DNA from: JAAYJT01 sp037445555
Lineage (GTDB): Bacteria; Bacteroidota; Bacteroidia; Bacteroidales; JAAYJT01
Length of the DNA stretch: 64,000 bases
Assembly: GCA_037445555.1 (NCBI GenBank)
Contig: JBBIKG010000009.1
Span: forward strand, 32,632 to 96,631
Direction: 5' to 3'
Shown here: piece by piece, positions 35,386-44,383 of the stretch
Layout of the letters: every line of letters begins with the position of its first letter
Position numbering within the stretch: the first letter of the stretch is position 1
Notes under the pieces: model-generated
What the model was told of the DNA's origin: nothing
Databases searched by the model: none
Seen by the model: only the letters and a program-made list of their open reading frames with translations
Translations under genes and position numbers: made by a program

Positions 35386-36567
35386 TTATATTTGTTTGAT
35401 TATCATGGATATACCTTGTCCGCCACCTATACAGAGGGTGGCCAGGCCGGTTTTTGCATGCCGGCGTTTCATTTCATAGAGCAAGGTAGTCAGGATGCGC
35501 GCCCCTGAGGCTCCGATAGGATGTCCGAGGGCTATGGCACCACCGTTTACGTTCACAATATCAGGGTTGATACCGAGGTCTTTTACCACAGCTATTGATT
35601 GCGCTGCAAACGCCTCATTAGCTTCAATCAGGTCGAGGTCCTCGATGGTTATTCCGGTTTTCTTCAACACTTTTCGTGTGGCAGGTACCGGGCCATAGCC
35701 CATGATGGCGTGGTTGAGACCCACATAGGCGCCGCCTGCAAATACTGCCATAGGCTCGATGCCAAGTTGCACGGCCTTCTCCCTGCTCATCACTACCACC
35801 ATGCTGGCACCATCGTTGATTCCTGAAGCATTGCCTGCAGTCACAGTTCCGTCTTTTTTAAAAGCGGGTTTAAGTGCTGCCAGCTTGTCAAGGGTGAGTC
35901 CGTGACGCGGAAATTCATCGGCGTCCACAACCAAAGGCTCTCCCTTTCGCTGGGGGATCATCACAGGTACAATTTCATCTTTGAATTTGCCTTCTTTCTG
36001 GGCTTTTTCGGTTTTGTGCTGACTATTCAGGGCAAATTCATCCTGCTCGATCCTTGAAATTCTCCACCTCTCGGCAATATTTTCGGCTGTGATGCCCATA
36101 TGTACATTGTCGAAAACATCGGTAAGCCCGTCATAGATCATGCTGTCAATCAGGGTGGCATCTCCCATTCGATATCCCTGTCTGGCTTTTGTAAGCAGGT
36201 AGGGTGAGTTGCTCATGCTTTCGGTACCTCCTGCCAGCATAATTTCTGCCTCACCAAGCTGAATGAGGTTAGCCGCCATCAGCACCGAACGCAGGCCCGA
36301 TCCGCAAAGCTGGTTTATAGTGGTGGCAGGAACTTCTTCAGGGATGCCTGAATATACTGCAACCTGCCTGGCAATATTTTGCCCGAGACCCGCAGAAAGG
36401 ATATTGCCTATGATCACTTCATCAATCTGACCGGGGGCAATAGTTGCCCTGCGCATAGCTTCTGTTGCAGCAATTTTTCCAAGATCAACGGCACTGAGTG
36501 ACGCTAATGAGCCGCCAAAGTTGCCGATAGCTGTCCTTACCGCCGATGCAATTACAACCTCTTTCAT
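35386..36567 (-). CDS. Acetyl-CoA acetyltransferase (thiolase)
   Basis: A 393-aa thiolase that joins or splits acetoacetyl-CoA and acetyl-CoA. All signature segments are present: NQLCGSGLRSV with the nucleophilic Cys near residue 88, NEAFAAQSIAV, NVNGGAIALGHPIGASGARI with the catalytic His, and CIGGGQGISMI with the second Cys. It is the first gene of the six-gene minus-strand operon and ends 9 bp before the SDR gene. The length is standard for the AtoB/PhaA group. Confidence 0.95.
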   Translation of the reverse strand: MKEVVIASAVRTAIGNFGGSLASLSAVDLGKIAATEAMRRATIAPGQIDEVIIGNILSAGLGQNIARQVAVYSGIPEEVPATTINQLCGSGLRSVLMAANLIQLGEAEIMLAGGTESMSNSPYLLTKARQGYRMGDATLIDSMIYDGLTDVFDNVHMGITAENIAERWRISRIEQDEFALNSQHKTEKAQKEGKFKDEIVPVMIPQRKGEPLVVDADEFPRHGLTLDKLAALKPAFKKDGTVTAGNASGINDGASMVVVMSREKAVQLGIEPMAVFAGGAYVGLNHAIMGYGPVPATRKVLKKTGITIEDLDLIEANEAFAAQSIAVVKDLGINPDIVNVNGGAIALGHPIGASGARILTTLLYEMKRRHAKTGLATLCIGGGQGISMIIKQI

Positions 36568-36780
36568 ATGTTAATAGGTTAGTGAATGTATTGACCGTAG
36601 TTTAAAGCTACAAAATAAAGCCAGGCACCCTCCATATCAAATACTCAGCGATTTAATTATCAGGTCGACATAAAAAGGAAAGAAGTTTAGCTTATGTTCT
36701 AAATATCAGAATATAAGTATATTAAATACATAATTGCCTTGTCAGACCGTAATTTAGAACTGAATCAAGACATACTTTAC

Positions 36781-36788
36781 TAATTTTG
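36781..36788 (+). promoter_or_regulatory. -7 promoter element for the YggS gene
   Basis: TAATTTTG fits TAnnTTTG. It ends only 4 bp before the ATG at 36793, so transcription would begin at or after that codon. This supports translation from the ATG at 36808. Confidence 0.4.
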
Positions 36789-36807
36789 TGGCATGTTTGG
36801 TAGTACT

Positions 36808-37479
36808 ATGAACCCCATAGCCAATAACCTCAACGCGCTGCGCATTCATGTACCTGAACGCGTCAAAATTATTGCGGTCTCAAAAACGCACACAGCAGAG
36901 GAGATCATGCAGGCATACAGGGCCGGTCAACGGCAATTTGGCGAAAACCGGGTGCAGGAAATATGTGCCAAGCAACCCTTGTTGCCGGCAGATATTGAAT
37001 GGCATTTTGTAGGGCACCTTCAAACCAACAAGGTTAAATACATCGCTCCTTTTATTTCTATCATTCATAGTGTCGACAGCAGCCGGCTATTAAAGGAAAT
37101 AAACCGCGAGGCGGCAAAAAATACTCGGATTATCAAATGCCTGCTGCAATTTCACATTGCAGCCGAAGAAACCAAATACGGGTTTGACCTCGATGAAGCG
37201 CTTGCATGTATCAGTTCGGATGAGTGTACCCGGATGAACAATGTGGAAATCATTGGTGTTATGGGGATGGCTACATTCACAGATGATATGGATCAGGTAC
37301 GGAGGGAATTCAGAAATTTGAGACATTATTTCGACCGGTTAAAGGCCGACCGTTTTTCGGGAATGGACTCCTTTAATGAGATTTCGATGGGAATGAGCGG
37401 GGATTATCCTGTCGCCATCGCGGAAGGAAGCACCATGGTCCGAATCGGGACTGCGGTTTTTGGAGAAAGAAACTTTTGA
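36808..37479 (+). CDS. YggS/PROSC family pyridoxal phosphate homeostasis protein
   Basis: A 223-aa PLP-binding TIM-barrel protein without enzyme activity. The PLP lysine lies in IIAVSKTH near the N-terminus, followed by QFGENRVQE, WHFVGHLQTNKVKYI and the phosphate-binding C-terminal EISMGMSGDYPVAI and RIGTAVFGER. It balances B6 vitamers and amino-acid pools. ATG 36808 is chosen because a promoter element overlaps the start region of the alternative at 36793. The downstream exchanger gene begins within 15 bp, so the two are likely co-transcribed. Confidence 0.93.
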   Translation: MNPIANNLNALRIHVPERVKIIAVSKTHTAEEIMQAYRAGQRQFGENRVQEICAKQPLLPADIEWHFVGHLQTNKVKYIAPFISIIHSVDSSRLLKEINREAAKNTRIIKCLLQFHIAAEETKYGFDLDEALACISSDECTRMNNVEIIGVMGMATFTDDMDQVRREFRNLRHYFDRLKADRFSGMDSFNEISMGMSGDYPVAIAEGSTMVRIGTAVFGERNF

Positions 37480-37493
37480 TAACTTATATCCTG

Positions 37494-38453
37494 ATGATTT
37501 ACCTTGCCCTAACTCTGGGATTTGTTTTTTTGACGCTAGGCGCGCACTGGCTCGTGGATGGAGGCAGTTCGCTGGGGAAGCGTTTCAATATTCCGGATAT
37601 TGTAATCGGCCTGACCATCGTTTCGATCGGCACATCGGCACCCGAACTGGTTGTAAGCCTCATCGCCAGCATAAAAGGAAGTACCGACCTGGCAATAACC
37701 AATGTGATAGGAAGCAATATTTTCAACACCCTGCTTATCATCGGGCTTGCCGCTGTATTTTATCCAATCGCAGTTAATCGCAACACCCTCCGCTGGGAAC
37801 TCCCCCTGAGTATGCTTGCTTCAGTTCTGCTGATTCTTTTTGCATGGGATATTATTCCCACCGGTGGCAGGCCGCAGGCCATTGTACGCCTGGATGGAAT
37901 GATTTTCCTGGTTTTCTTCTGTGCTTTCCTTTATTACAACTATTTTACCGCCCGCAAAACCAACAGAACCGACGGAGATGACATAAAAATTATGGGGCCT
38001 GTTAAATCCGTATTATTTATCCTCCTTGGTATCGGTTTTCTTTATGCCGGCGGTCGTGCGGTGGTGTACGGTGCGGTTGAGGTCGCCCGTCAGCTGGGAG
38101 TGAGTGAAAAAACCATCGGGCTCACCATTGTGGCTATCGCCACCTCACTGCCCGAAGTCATCACCTCAGCGGTGGCTGCCATAAAGAAAAACAGTGACAT
38201 TGCCATAGGGAATGCCCTTGGATCAAATATTTTCAATATCTGGTTTGTGCTTGGCATCAGCGCACTGGTACATCCGCTTCCGGTTAATAACAATCTGCTG
38301 CCCGATACTGGTGTATCTGTACTTTCGAATGTGCTGATATTCTTTTTGATAGTGGCCAGCCCCAGGGGAACCCGCTCTATAGGTCGTTTCCAGGGACTGT
38401 TCCTGATACTGGTATACCTGGCCTACATGTATTATGTGCTGGCTAACAGGTAA
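37494..38453 (+). CDS. Second calcium/sodium antiporter (CaCA family)
   Basis: A 319-aa membrane protein, paralogous to the gene at 2938-3897. The two alpha-repeats are SIGTSAPELVVSLIAS with NVIGSNIFN, and AIATSLPEVITSAVAA with NALGSNIFN. About ten helices are predicted, with a cytoplasmic loop in the middle. It exchanges Ca2+ or a related cation against Na+. The ATG at 37494 is preferred to a TTG at 37476 that overlaps the yggS stop. Confidence 0.9.
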   Translation: MIYLALTLGFVFLTLGAHWLVDGGSSLGKRFNIPDIVIGLTIVSIGTSAPELVVSLIASIKGSTDLAITNVIGSNIFNTLLIIGLAAVFYPIAVNRNTLRWELPLSMLASVLLILFAWDIIPTGGRPQAIVRLDGMIFLVFFCAFLYYNYFTARKTNRTDGDDIKIMGPVKSVLFILLGIGFLYAGGRAVVYGAVEVARQLGVSEKTIGLTIVAIATSLPEVITSAVAAIKKNSDIAIGNALGSNIFNIWFVLGISALVHPLPVNNNLLPDTGVSVLSNVLIFFLIVASPRGTRSIGRFQGLFLILVYLAYMYYVLANR

Positions 38454-38474
38454 ATAATCAGGCCTGCCGAACTT

Positions 38475-38888
38475 TTACTCCACCACTATTTCGTGCGTGA
38501 TCACGGCGGCCATGGCAAGCATTGCCGATACTCCGCAATACTTTTCCTTCGAAAGATTTATAGCCATTTCGAGTTTGTCCAAAGGCAGGTTCTCTCCTTT
38601 AAAACGGTAGATCACGTGCAGATTTTTGTACACCTTAGGGTGTTCGTCGGTGAGCTCGCCATCCACATCCACACTAAAATGATCGGGCTTTACACGCAGT
38701 TTACCCAGGATTGATATCACATCCATGGCAGTGCAGCCTGCGAGCGCCACCATCAACAGTGGTTTGGGGCGAGGGCCCTGGTTGGATCCCCCTGCAGACT
38801 GGTCGGCGTCAATCACCAGGCGGTGTCCATTCACTTCTGTTTCGAACACCATCTGCCCGTTCCACTGAAGAGCTATTGAATTTTTCAT
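38475..38888 (-). CDS. OsmC/Ohr family protein
   Basis: A 137-aa protein of the OsmC fold. MALAGCTAMDVISIL holds the first conserved Cys at about residue 52, and YCGVSAMLAMAAVITHEI the second at about 118. Family members reduce organic hydroperoxides with these two cysteines, using thiol or lipoamide donors. No signal peptide. It converges with the exchanger gene (21 bp apart). Confidence 0.9.
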   Translation of the reverse strand: MKNSIALQWNGQMVFETEVNGHRLVIDADQSAGGSNQGPRPKPLLMVALAGCTAMDVISILGKLRVKPDHFSVDVDGELTDEHPKVYKNLHVIYRFKGENLPLDKLEMAINLSKEKYCGVSAMLAMAAVITHEIVVE

Positions 38889-39035
38889 ATCGAGTATTGA
38901 TTGAGGTTGATTATTCTTTATTTACAATTATGAACAAGCCAGGCGCAGAGTTGTTTGCTGCAGCCCGCAGTTTGCCTGTCATTTTATCTGCCAACATCCT
39001 TTAGCCAGGGTGCATGGCCATATCGGTCAAAATAT

Positions 39036-39043
39036 TACCTTTG
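39036..39043 (+). promoter_or_regulatory. -7 promoter element for the M3 peptidase
   Basis: TACCTTTG, exact TAnnTTTG, 22 bp before the ATG at 39066. It confirms that start rather than the upstream frame from 38955. Confidence 0.5.
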
Positions 39044-39065
39044 CCTGGCAAAAATAATCCACATC

Positions 39066-41174
39066 ATGAAACAATTAGTATTTATCTTATCAACTGCTGT
39101 TATGCTTTTAACTGCTGCCTGTTCAACACAGAAAACAGAGCAAAATCCGCTGCTCAGCGAATTCAAAACCCTGTTCGGTGTTCCGCCATTCGAACAAATT
39201 AAGCCCGAACATTTCACCCCTGCTTTTGAAGAAGGGATGCGCCAGCACAATGCGGAGATCGAGGCTATTGTAAACAACAGCGAAGCTCCTACCTTCGAAA
39301 ATACCCTTCTGGCACTTGAGTATTCAGGAAAACTGCTGGGCGATGTCAGCCGTATTTTCTACAATACCAACTCAGCGAACACCAGCGACGAAATTCAGGC
39401 CGTAGCCCGCGAGGTAGCGCCCAAACTTTCGCAGCACAGCGACAATATCGCCATGAATGCGTCACTCTATGCCCGGATAAAGGAAGTATACCTGCAAAAA
39501 GAATCTCTGGGCCTCGCAGGCGAAAACCTCAGGCTGCTCGAAGAAACCTACAAACAGTTTGTTCGCAATGGTGCCGACCTTGATTCGGCAAGCCAAGCCC
39601 GGCTCAGGGAAATAAACCAGCAGCTTGCCCTGCTCACCCTCAAATTTGGCGAAAACGTACTGGCCGAAAACAATACATACCAGCTTGTGGTCGATAATCA
39701 GGAAGACCTTGCAGGGCTGCCTGCCTCACTTATCGAAGTAGCTGCCAAAACTGCAAAGGACAAAGGGCAGGAAGGCAAATGGATATTTACCCTGCACAAT
39801 CCGAGTGTGATGCCTTTCCTCCAGTACAATGCCAGCCGCGATCTCAGAAAGAAACTGCAGCAAGCCTATGTGATGCGCTGCAACAACAACGATGAGCGTG
39901 ACAACAAAGATATCATCAAACAGGTCGTTGATCTCCGCATCGAGCGTGCAGCTCTGCTGGGTTACCCCGATCACGCTTCGTATGTGTTGACCGAAAACAT
40001 GGCTAAAACTCCTGCGAGGGTGTTTGAACTCCTCGACCGACTGTGGCCTCCAACCATGAAAGTGGCAAAAACCGATGCTGCCGACCTGCAACGACTTCTT
40101 CAGAAAGATCATCCTGGTGCCAGACTCGAAGCCTGGGACTGGCGCTACTATGCCGAAAAGGTACGTGCTGAGCGTTACAACCTCGACGAAGAGCAAACCA
40201 GGCCCTATTTCAGGCTGGAAAATGTTCGCGATGGCATTTTTGACCTCTGCAACCGGCTATGGGGAATCAAATTCGTGGAGCGTACCGACCTTCCCAAACC
40301 CCACCCCGACGGTGTTTCATACGAAGTAACCGAAGCCGACGGTAAACATATCGGTATTCTTTACATGGATTTCCATCCGCGTGCAAGCAAGCGCAGTGGC
40401 GCGTGGATGAGCAGCTACCGCGAGCAATACCGCACCCCGAATGGGACCTTCGTTGCACCTGTGGTGACTCTGAACTGTAATTTCACGCCTGCTACCTCCG
40501 AAACGCCCAGCCTTCTCACATTTGATGAGGTGGAGACCTTTTTCCATGAGTTTGGCCATGGTCTGCACGGATTGCTTAGTGACGTGACCTACCCAAGCCT
40601 TTCGGGCACCAATGTTCCGCGCGATTTTGTGGAACTGCCCTCACAGATAATGGAACACTGGGCTGGCGCTCCCGAATTTCTGAAGCTCTATGCCAAACAC
40701 TACCAGACCGGCGAATCTATTCCGGATGAGCTTATCGAAAAAATGCAGGCAAGCGCAACTTTTAACCAAGGTTTCACCACCGGCGAATTTTTGGCGTCGG
40801 CATTTCTGGATATGGACTACCACATACTGAAGGCACCCATGACGACAGATGCCTATTCCTTTGAGCTGAATTCGATGACGAAAATAGGTCTCATAAATGA
40901 GATTTTGCCGCGTCATCGCAGCACCTATTTCCAGCATATCTTCAGTGGTGGATATTCGGCAGGATACTACAGCTACATCTGGTCGGCAGTGCTCGATGCT
41001 GATGCCTTTGAAGCCTTCAGGGAAACAAATATATTCGATACAGAAACAGCTGCCAGATACCGCAGGTTTGTTCTGGCCAGGGGTGGCACCGAAGATCCGA
41101 TGAGCCTCTATGTTCAATTCCGCGGACGCGAACCAAAGATTGACGCCCTGCTTAAAGTAAGGGGTTTGAACTAA
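39066..41174 (+). CDS. M3 family peptidyl-dipeptidase (Dcp-like) lipoprotein
   Basis: A 702-aa zinc peptidase that removes dipeptides from peptide C-termini. The zinc site FFHEFGHGLHGLL (HExxH) is near residue 493, with the third ligand Glu in the following helix, and GYSAGYYSYIWS near the C-terminus forms the substrate pocket typical of M3. The N-terminus is a lipoprotein signal with lipobox LLTAAC. The protein should sit in the periplasm. It has its own promoter and terminator. Confidence 0.94.
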   Translation: MKQLVFILSTAVMLLTAACSTQKTEQNPLLSEFKTLFGVPPFEQIKPEHFTPAFEEGMRQHNAEIEAIVNNSEAPTFENTLLALEYSGKLLGDVSRIFYNTNSANTSDEIQAVAREVAPKLSQHSDNIAMNASLYARIKEVYLQKESLGLAGENLRLLEETYKQFVRNGADLDSASQARLREINQQLALLTLKFGENVLAENNTYQLVVDNQEDLAGLPASLIEVAAKTAKDKGQEGKWIFTLHNPSVMPFLQYNASRDLRKKLQQAYVMRCNNNDERDNKDIIKQVVDLRIERAALLGYPDHASYVLTENMAKTPARVFELLDRLWPPTMKVAKTDAADLQRLLQKDHPGARLEAWDWRYYAEKVRAERYNLDEEQTRPYFRLENVRDGIFDLCNRLWGIKFVERTDLPKPHPDGVSYEVTEADGKHIGILYMDFHPRASKRSGAWMSSYREQYRTPNGTFVAPVVTLNCNFTPATSETPSLLTFDEVETFFHEFGHGLHGLLSDVTYPSLSGTNVPRDFVELPSQIMEHWAGAPEFLKLYAKHYQTGESIPDELIEKMQASATFNQGFTTGEFLASAFLDMDYHILKAPMTTDAYSFELNSMTKIGLINEILPRHRSTYFQHIFSGGYSAGYYSYIWSAVLDADAFEAFRETNIFDTETAARYRRFVLARGGTEDPMSLYVQFRGREPKIDALLKVRGLN

Positions 41175-41193
41175 TACTTAAAAAACTCACCTC

Positions 41194-41237
41194 AATAGGC
41201 GAGGCCGCCCTGTGAAGGGCGGCCTCGCCTATTTTTT
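41194..41237 (+). terminator. Strong terminator of the M3 peptidase gene
   Basis: A perfect 17-bp stem (left arm 41194-41210, right arm 41217-41233) with a 6-base loop TGTGAA is followed by a run of six T. Confidence 0.95.
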
Positions 41238-41327
41238 GTCAAATGAACCTACCTGTCGCAGTATCTCTGCTTGGCAATTACCGCCGCACGCGTACCGGCA
41301 AATCATCACGGTGAAACGGGTTATTAT

Positions 41328-41335
41328 TAATTTTG
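41328..41335 (+). promoter_or_regulatory. -7-like element directly before the CCA enzyme gene
   Basis: TAATTTTG fits TAnnTTTG and ends 4 bp before the start codon. If used, the transcript would be leaderless or nearly so. Confidence 0.35.
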
Positions 41336-41339
41336 CACC

Positions 41340-42764
41340 ATGTTTGAGTTCGACTTTCGGCCCTACCTTCATCACCAGCTATTTGGGATCATATCACAGG
41401 CTGCCGGGGCACTCCATACCCATGCCTATGTGGTGGGAGGGTATGTGCGCGATATCCTGCTCAGGCGACCCTGCACCGATGTGGATGTGGTGACCACAGG
41501 CGACGGAATCGCACTGGCCCGAAAAGTTGCCTCCTTGATACATCCCAAACCCAAAGTGTCGGTATATAAGAATTTCGGCACAGCCATGCTTCGATATGGC
41601 GAATGGCAAGTTGAATTTGTGGGAGCCCGAAAAGAGTCATACCTTTCAGATTCGCGAAAACCTGCCGTTGTACCGGGAACCCTTGACGATGATCAGAAAC
41701 GTCGCGATTTCACCATCAATGCCATGGCGCTCAGCCTGCAAACGGAAGATTTCGGGAAGCTCATCGACCCCTTCAATGGGCTGGACGACCTGCAGGAACT
41801 CCTGCTCAGAACACCGCTCGAACCAGACCAGACATTTATTGATGACCCCCTGCGAATGATGCGGGCCGTCAGGTTTGCCACGCAACTTAATTTCTTCATC
41901 GACCCGCTGACCTTCACTTCGATCGCACGTAACAGGGAAAGGATTGCCATAATATCCGCCGAAAGAATAACAGAGGAACTGAACAAGATCATGCTGTCAG
42001 CAAAACCGTCGAAAGGGTTTTTATTGCTTGACAAGGCCGGCCTACTACAACTCATTTTCCCGCAGGTGGACGCTTTAAAGGGTGCCCAGTTTGTGGAAGG
42101 ACGGGGACATAAGGATAATTTCTATCACACCCTGCAGGTGCTTGATAATATGGCCTCAGTAAGCGATAACCTTTGGCTGCGATGGGCGGCCCTGCTTCAC
42201 GACATTGGAAAACCCAGCACCAAGAAGTTCGATCCTGTGGCCGGTTGGACCTTTCACGGGCACGATCATCTGGGCTCAAAAATGGTGTACCGTATCTTTA
42301 GCCAACTCAAACTGCCCCTGAATGAAAAGATGAAGTACGTACAAAAGATGGTGCTGCTTCATCTTCGGCCTATCGTGCTTGGCGAAGGGCAAGTGACCGA
42401 CTCGGCGGTGCGCAGGCTGCTGTTCGACGCCGGCGACGATATCGACGACCTGATGCTACTTTGCGAGGCCGATATCACATCCAAAAACCCGGATAAGGTG
42501 AAGAAACACCTTGCCAATTTCAGTCTGGTGCGCGAAAAACTACAAGAGGTGGAAGCAAAGGACCGAATGCGTAACTGGCAGCCTCCCATCAGCGGCGAGC
42601 TGATCATGCACACCTTTGGTATCGGTCCGTGTCGCGAGGTTGGCGTCATAAAAACAGCCATACGCGAAGCCATTATTGAGGGTACCATTCACAATGATTA
42701 CCACGAAGCCTACAATTTCATGATTCAGGAGGGCGAGCGCTTAGGCCTGTCGCCCGTTGCCTGA
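41340..42764 (+). CDS. CCA tRNA nucleotidyltransferase / poly(A) polymerase family, with HD domain
   Basis: A 474-aa class II nucleotidyltransferase. VVGGYVRDILLRRPCTDVDVVTTG holds the GG and DxD active site at residues about 36-60, and ARKESY, RRDFTINAMAL and IDDPLRMMRAVRFA are the following conserved blocks for tRNA and NTP binding. A C-terminal HD domain has LLHDIGKPST and a GHDH segment. It adds or repairs the 3' CCA of tRNA, which matters here because the tRNAs in this window lack an encoded CCA. No other Met precedes the active site, so the start is firm. Confidence 0.94.
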   Translation: MFEFDFRPYLHHQLFGIISQAAGALHTHAYVVGGYVRDILLRRPCTDVDVVTTGDGIALARKVASLIHPKPKVSVYKNFGTAMLRYGEWQVEFVGARKESYLSDSRKPAVVPGTLDDDQKRRDFTINAMALSLQTEDFGKLIDPFNGLDDLQELLLRTPLEPDQTFIDDPLRMMRAVRFATQLNFFIDPLTFTSIARNRERIAIISAERITEELNKIMLSAKPSKGFLLLDKAGLLQLIFPQVDALKGAQFVEGRGHKDNFYHTLQVLDNMASVSDNLWLRWAALLHDIGKPSTKKFDPVAGWTFHGHDHLGSKMVYRIFSQLKLPLNEKMKYVQKMVLLHLRPIVLGEGQVTDSAVRRLLFDAGDDIDDLMLLCEADITSKNPDKVKKHLANFSLVREKLQEVEAKDRMRNWQPPISGELIMHTFGIGPCREVGVIKTAIREAIIEGTIHNDYHEAYNFMIQEGERLGLSPVA

Positions 42765-42811
42765 TTCGCTCCCTGATCCCGGCCAGTGCCAAAATCAGCC
42801 CGGTCAATGCA

Positions 42812-42839
42812 TTGATTTTTGTTTATTTTCGTACCTTTA
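42812..42839 (+). promoter_or_regulatory. Promoter of the pRiA4b-like gene and miaA
   Basis: TTG at 42812 is separated by 17 bases from TACCTTTA at 42832, close to the -33/-7 pattern. The ATG at 42857 follows 18 bp later, supporting that start. Confidence 0.4.
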
Positions 42840-42856
42840 CTGAAAATTTCAGACCT

Positions 42857-43435
42857 ATGCACGCCTATCGGTTCAGAATTTCGATCGAAGACCAGGAAGA
42901 TTTTCTGCGCGAGATAGATCTTCTGGCAAACCATACATTTGAAGATTTTCATCATCTGCTGGTGGCCTCAGCAGGTCTCGACGGCAAGGAGCTCGCTTCG
43001 TTTTTTACCTGCGACCACCGCTGGCGAAAACTGCGGGAATTCACACTCATCGATATGCAAGCCAATACTGTGCTTGATGATGACGAAGACCAACGCCACC
43101 GCAAGACCCCCATACCCATGAGCATGATGAGCGAAAAGCGAATAAAGGACGTCATCAACGATCCGCACCAGCGTCTGGTTTTTGAGTATGACTTCCTGAA
43201 CCCGAAAACTTTCTATATTGAGCTCGTCAAAATCTTCACGGCCCTTTCTGAAGATAACCTGCCAAGGGTGTTTAAGAGTGTCGGAGTGCTGGTTAAATCG
43301 CCCGCCACAACTCATTTTGCTTTTGATGAGGAAAATGAGGATTTCGATCCTGCAACAATGGAACCTCTCGACGATGAATTTACCATCGAAGAGGATGAGC
43401 CGGGCTATGGCAATGAGCCTGAAACAACCTGGTAA
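42857..43435 (+). CDS. pRiA4b ORF-3-like (IS1096 TnpR-like) protein
   Basis: A 192-aa soluble protein resembling the plasmid pRiA4b ORF-3 family. Typical features are HAYRFRISIEDQEDFLREI and TFEDFHHLLVASAGLDGKE at the N-terminus, then RLVFEYDFLNPKTFYIELVKI in the middle, and a very acidic C-terminal tail (EENEDFDP..., EEDEPGYG). Function is unknown, and no transposase is present. It lies 10 bp upstream of miaA in the same direction, as in many Bacteroidetes. Confidence 0.8.
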   Translation: MHAYRFRISIEDQEDFLREIDLLANHTFEDFHHLLVASAGLDGKELASFFTCDHRWRKLREFTLIDMQANTVLDDDEDQRHRKTPIPMSMMSEKRIKDVINDPHQRLVFEYDFLNPKTFYIELVKIFTALSEDNLPRVFKSVGVLVKSPATTHFAFDEENEDFDPATMEPLDDEFTIEEDEPGYGNEPETTW

Positions 43436-43444
43436 CCGGGCGGC

Positions 43445-44383
43445 ATGTCATTGCACGGCATGAGGAACTATCAGAAGCTTTTAGTCATTGTAGCCGGCCC
43501 CACAGCCTCGGGGAAAACAGATTTTGCCATAGAGCTGGCCCTTCGTTTTCAAACCTGTATACTCTCATGCGATTCCCGACAGTTTTATCGCGAAATGCGC
43601 ATTGGCACTGCCGTTCCATCGGACGAACAGCTCGCAAAAGTCAGGCATTACTTTGTTGCTAACCTTTCAGTTACCGAATATTATAACGCTGCACGTTACG
43701 AAACTGAAGCGATCAAACTGCTCGAGTACTTGTTTTGGCAGCGTGACGTTGTGATTGCCTGTGGTGGGTCAGGTCTGTACATCGATGCCCTGTGCCATGG
43801 TATTGATCACCTTCCCGACCCCGACCCTGAGCTACGAAAGGAGCTTCAACGTTTGTATCAGGAACACGGTTTGGTATATCTTCGCCAGCGACTAAAGGAA
43901 CTGGATGAGGTTGCGTATGCAAGGACAGACCTGAATAATCCGAACCGCATGCTTCGGGCTATCGAAGTATCGCTGGTAACCGGCAAGCCCTATTCAAGCC
44001 TGCTCAGGCACGAGCAAAAGTTCCGGCCTTTCGGAATACTGAAAATCGCCTTGAACCTTCCGCGGCCTGAACTGCATGATCGCATCAGCCGTCGCTCCGA
44101 TCAGATGATACGTGACGGGCTGGTCGAGGAGGTCATACGTTTACAACCTTTTAGGGAGCATACAGCACTCAACACCGTTGGTTATAAGGAGATTTTCGCC
44201 TTTTTGGATGGAAAAATGTCCCTCGATCAGGCCATTGCCAATATCAAAACCGCCACACGCCGCTATGCCAGACGCCAGATAACATGGTTTGGCAAAGATA
44301 AAGCGTATCACTGGCTTTCCCCGTCCGATCTGCGCCCGGCTGTTGAACTGGTTGAGCAGGCCCTTAAGGTTGAAGCTATTTGA
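43445..44383 (+). CDS. miaA: tRNA dimethylallyltransferase
   Basis: A 312-aa MiaA. It adds dimethylallyl to A37 of tRNAs that read codons starting with U. The P-loop VAGPTASGKTDFAIELA is near residues 14-30, DSRQFYREM and GTAVPSDEQL bind substrate, CGGSGLYIDALCHGID is the next block, and NPNRMLRAIEVSLVTGKP and VGYKEIFAFLDG follow. TRRYARRQITWF is the usual C-terminal tRNA contact. Its stop overlaps the convergent S9 peptidase by 8 bp. Confidence 0.96.
   Translation: MSLHGMRNYQKLLVIVAGPTASGKTDFAIELALRFQTCILSCDSRQFYREMRIGTAVPSDEQLAKVRHYFVANLSVTEYYNAARYETEAIKLLEYLFWQRDVVIACGGSGLYIDALCHGIDHLPDPDPELRKELQRLYQEHGLVYLRQRLKELDEVAYARTDLNNPNRMLRAIEVSLVTGKPYSSLLRHEQKFRPFGILKIALNLPRPELHDRISRRSDQMIRDGLVEEVIRLQPFREHTALNTVGYKEIFAFLDGKMSLDQAIANIKTATRRYARRQITWFGKDKAYHWLSPSDLRPAVELVEQALKVEAI

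Noticed and set aside
42857..43435. Insertion sequence implied by the IS1096 TnpR-like label
   Set aside because: No transposase or terminal inverted repeats nearby; the gene sits in a stable place before miaA.
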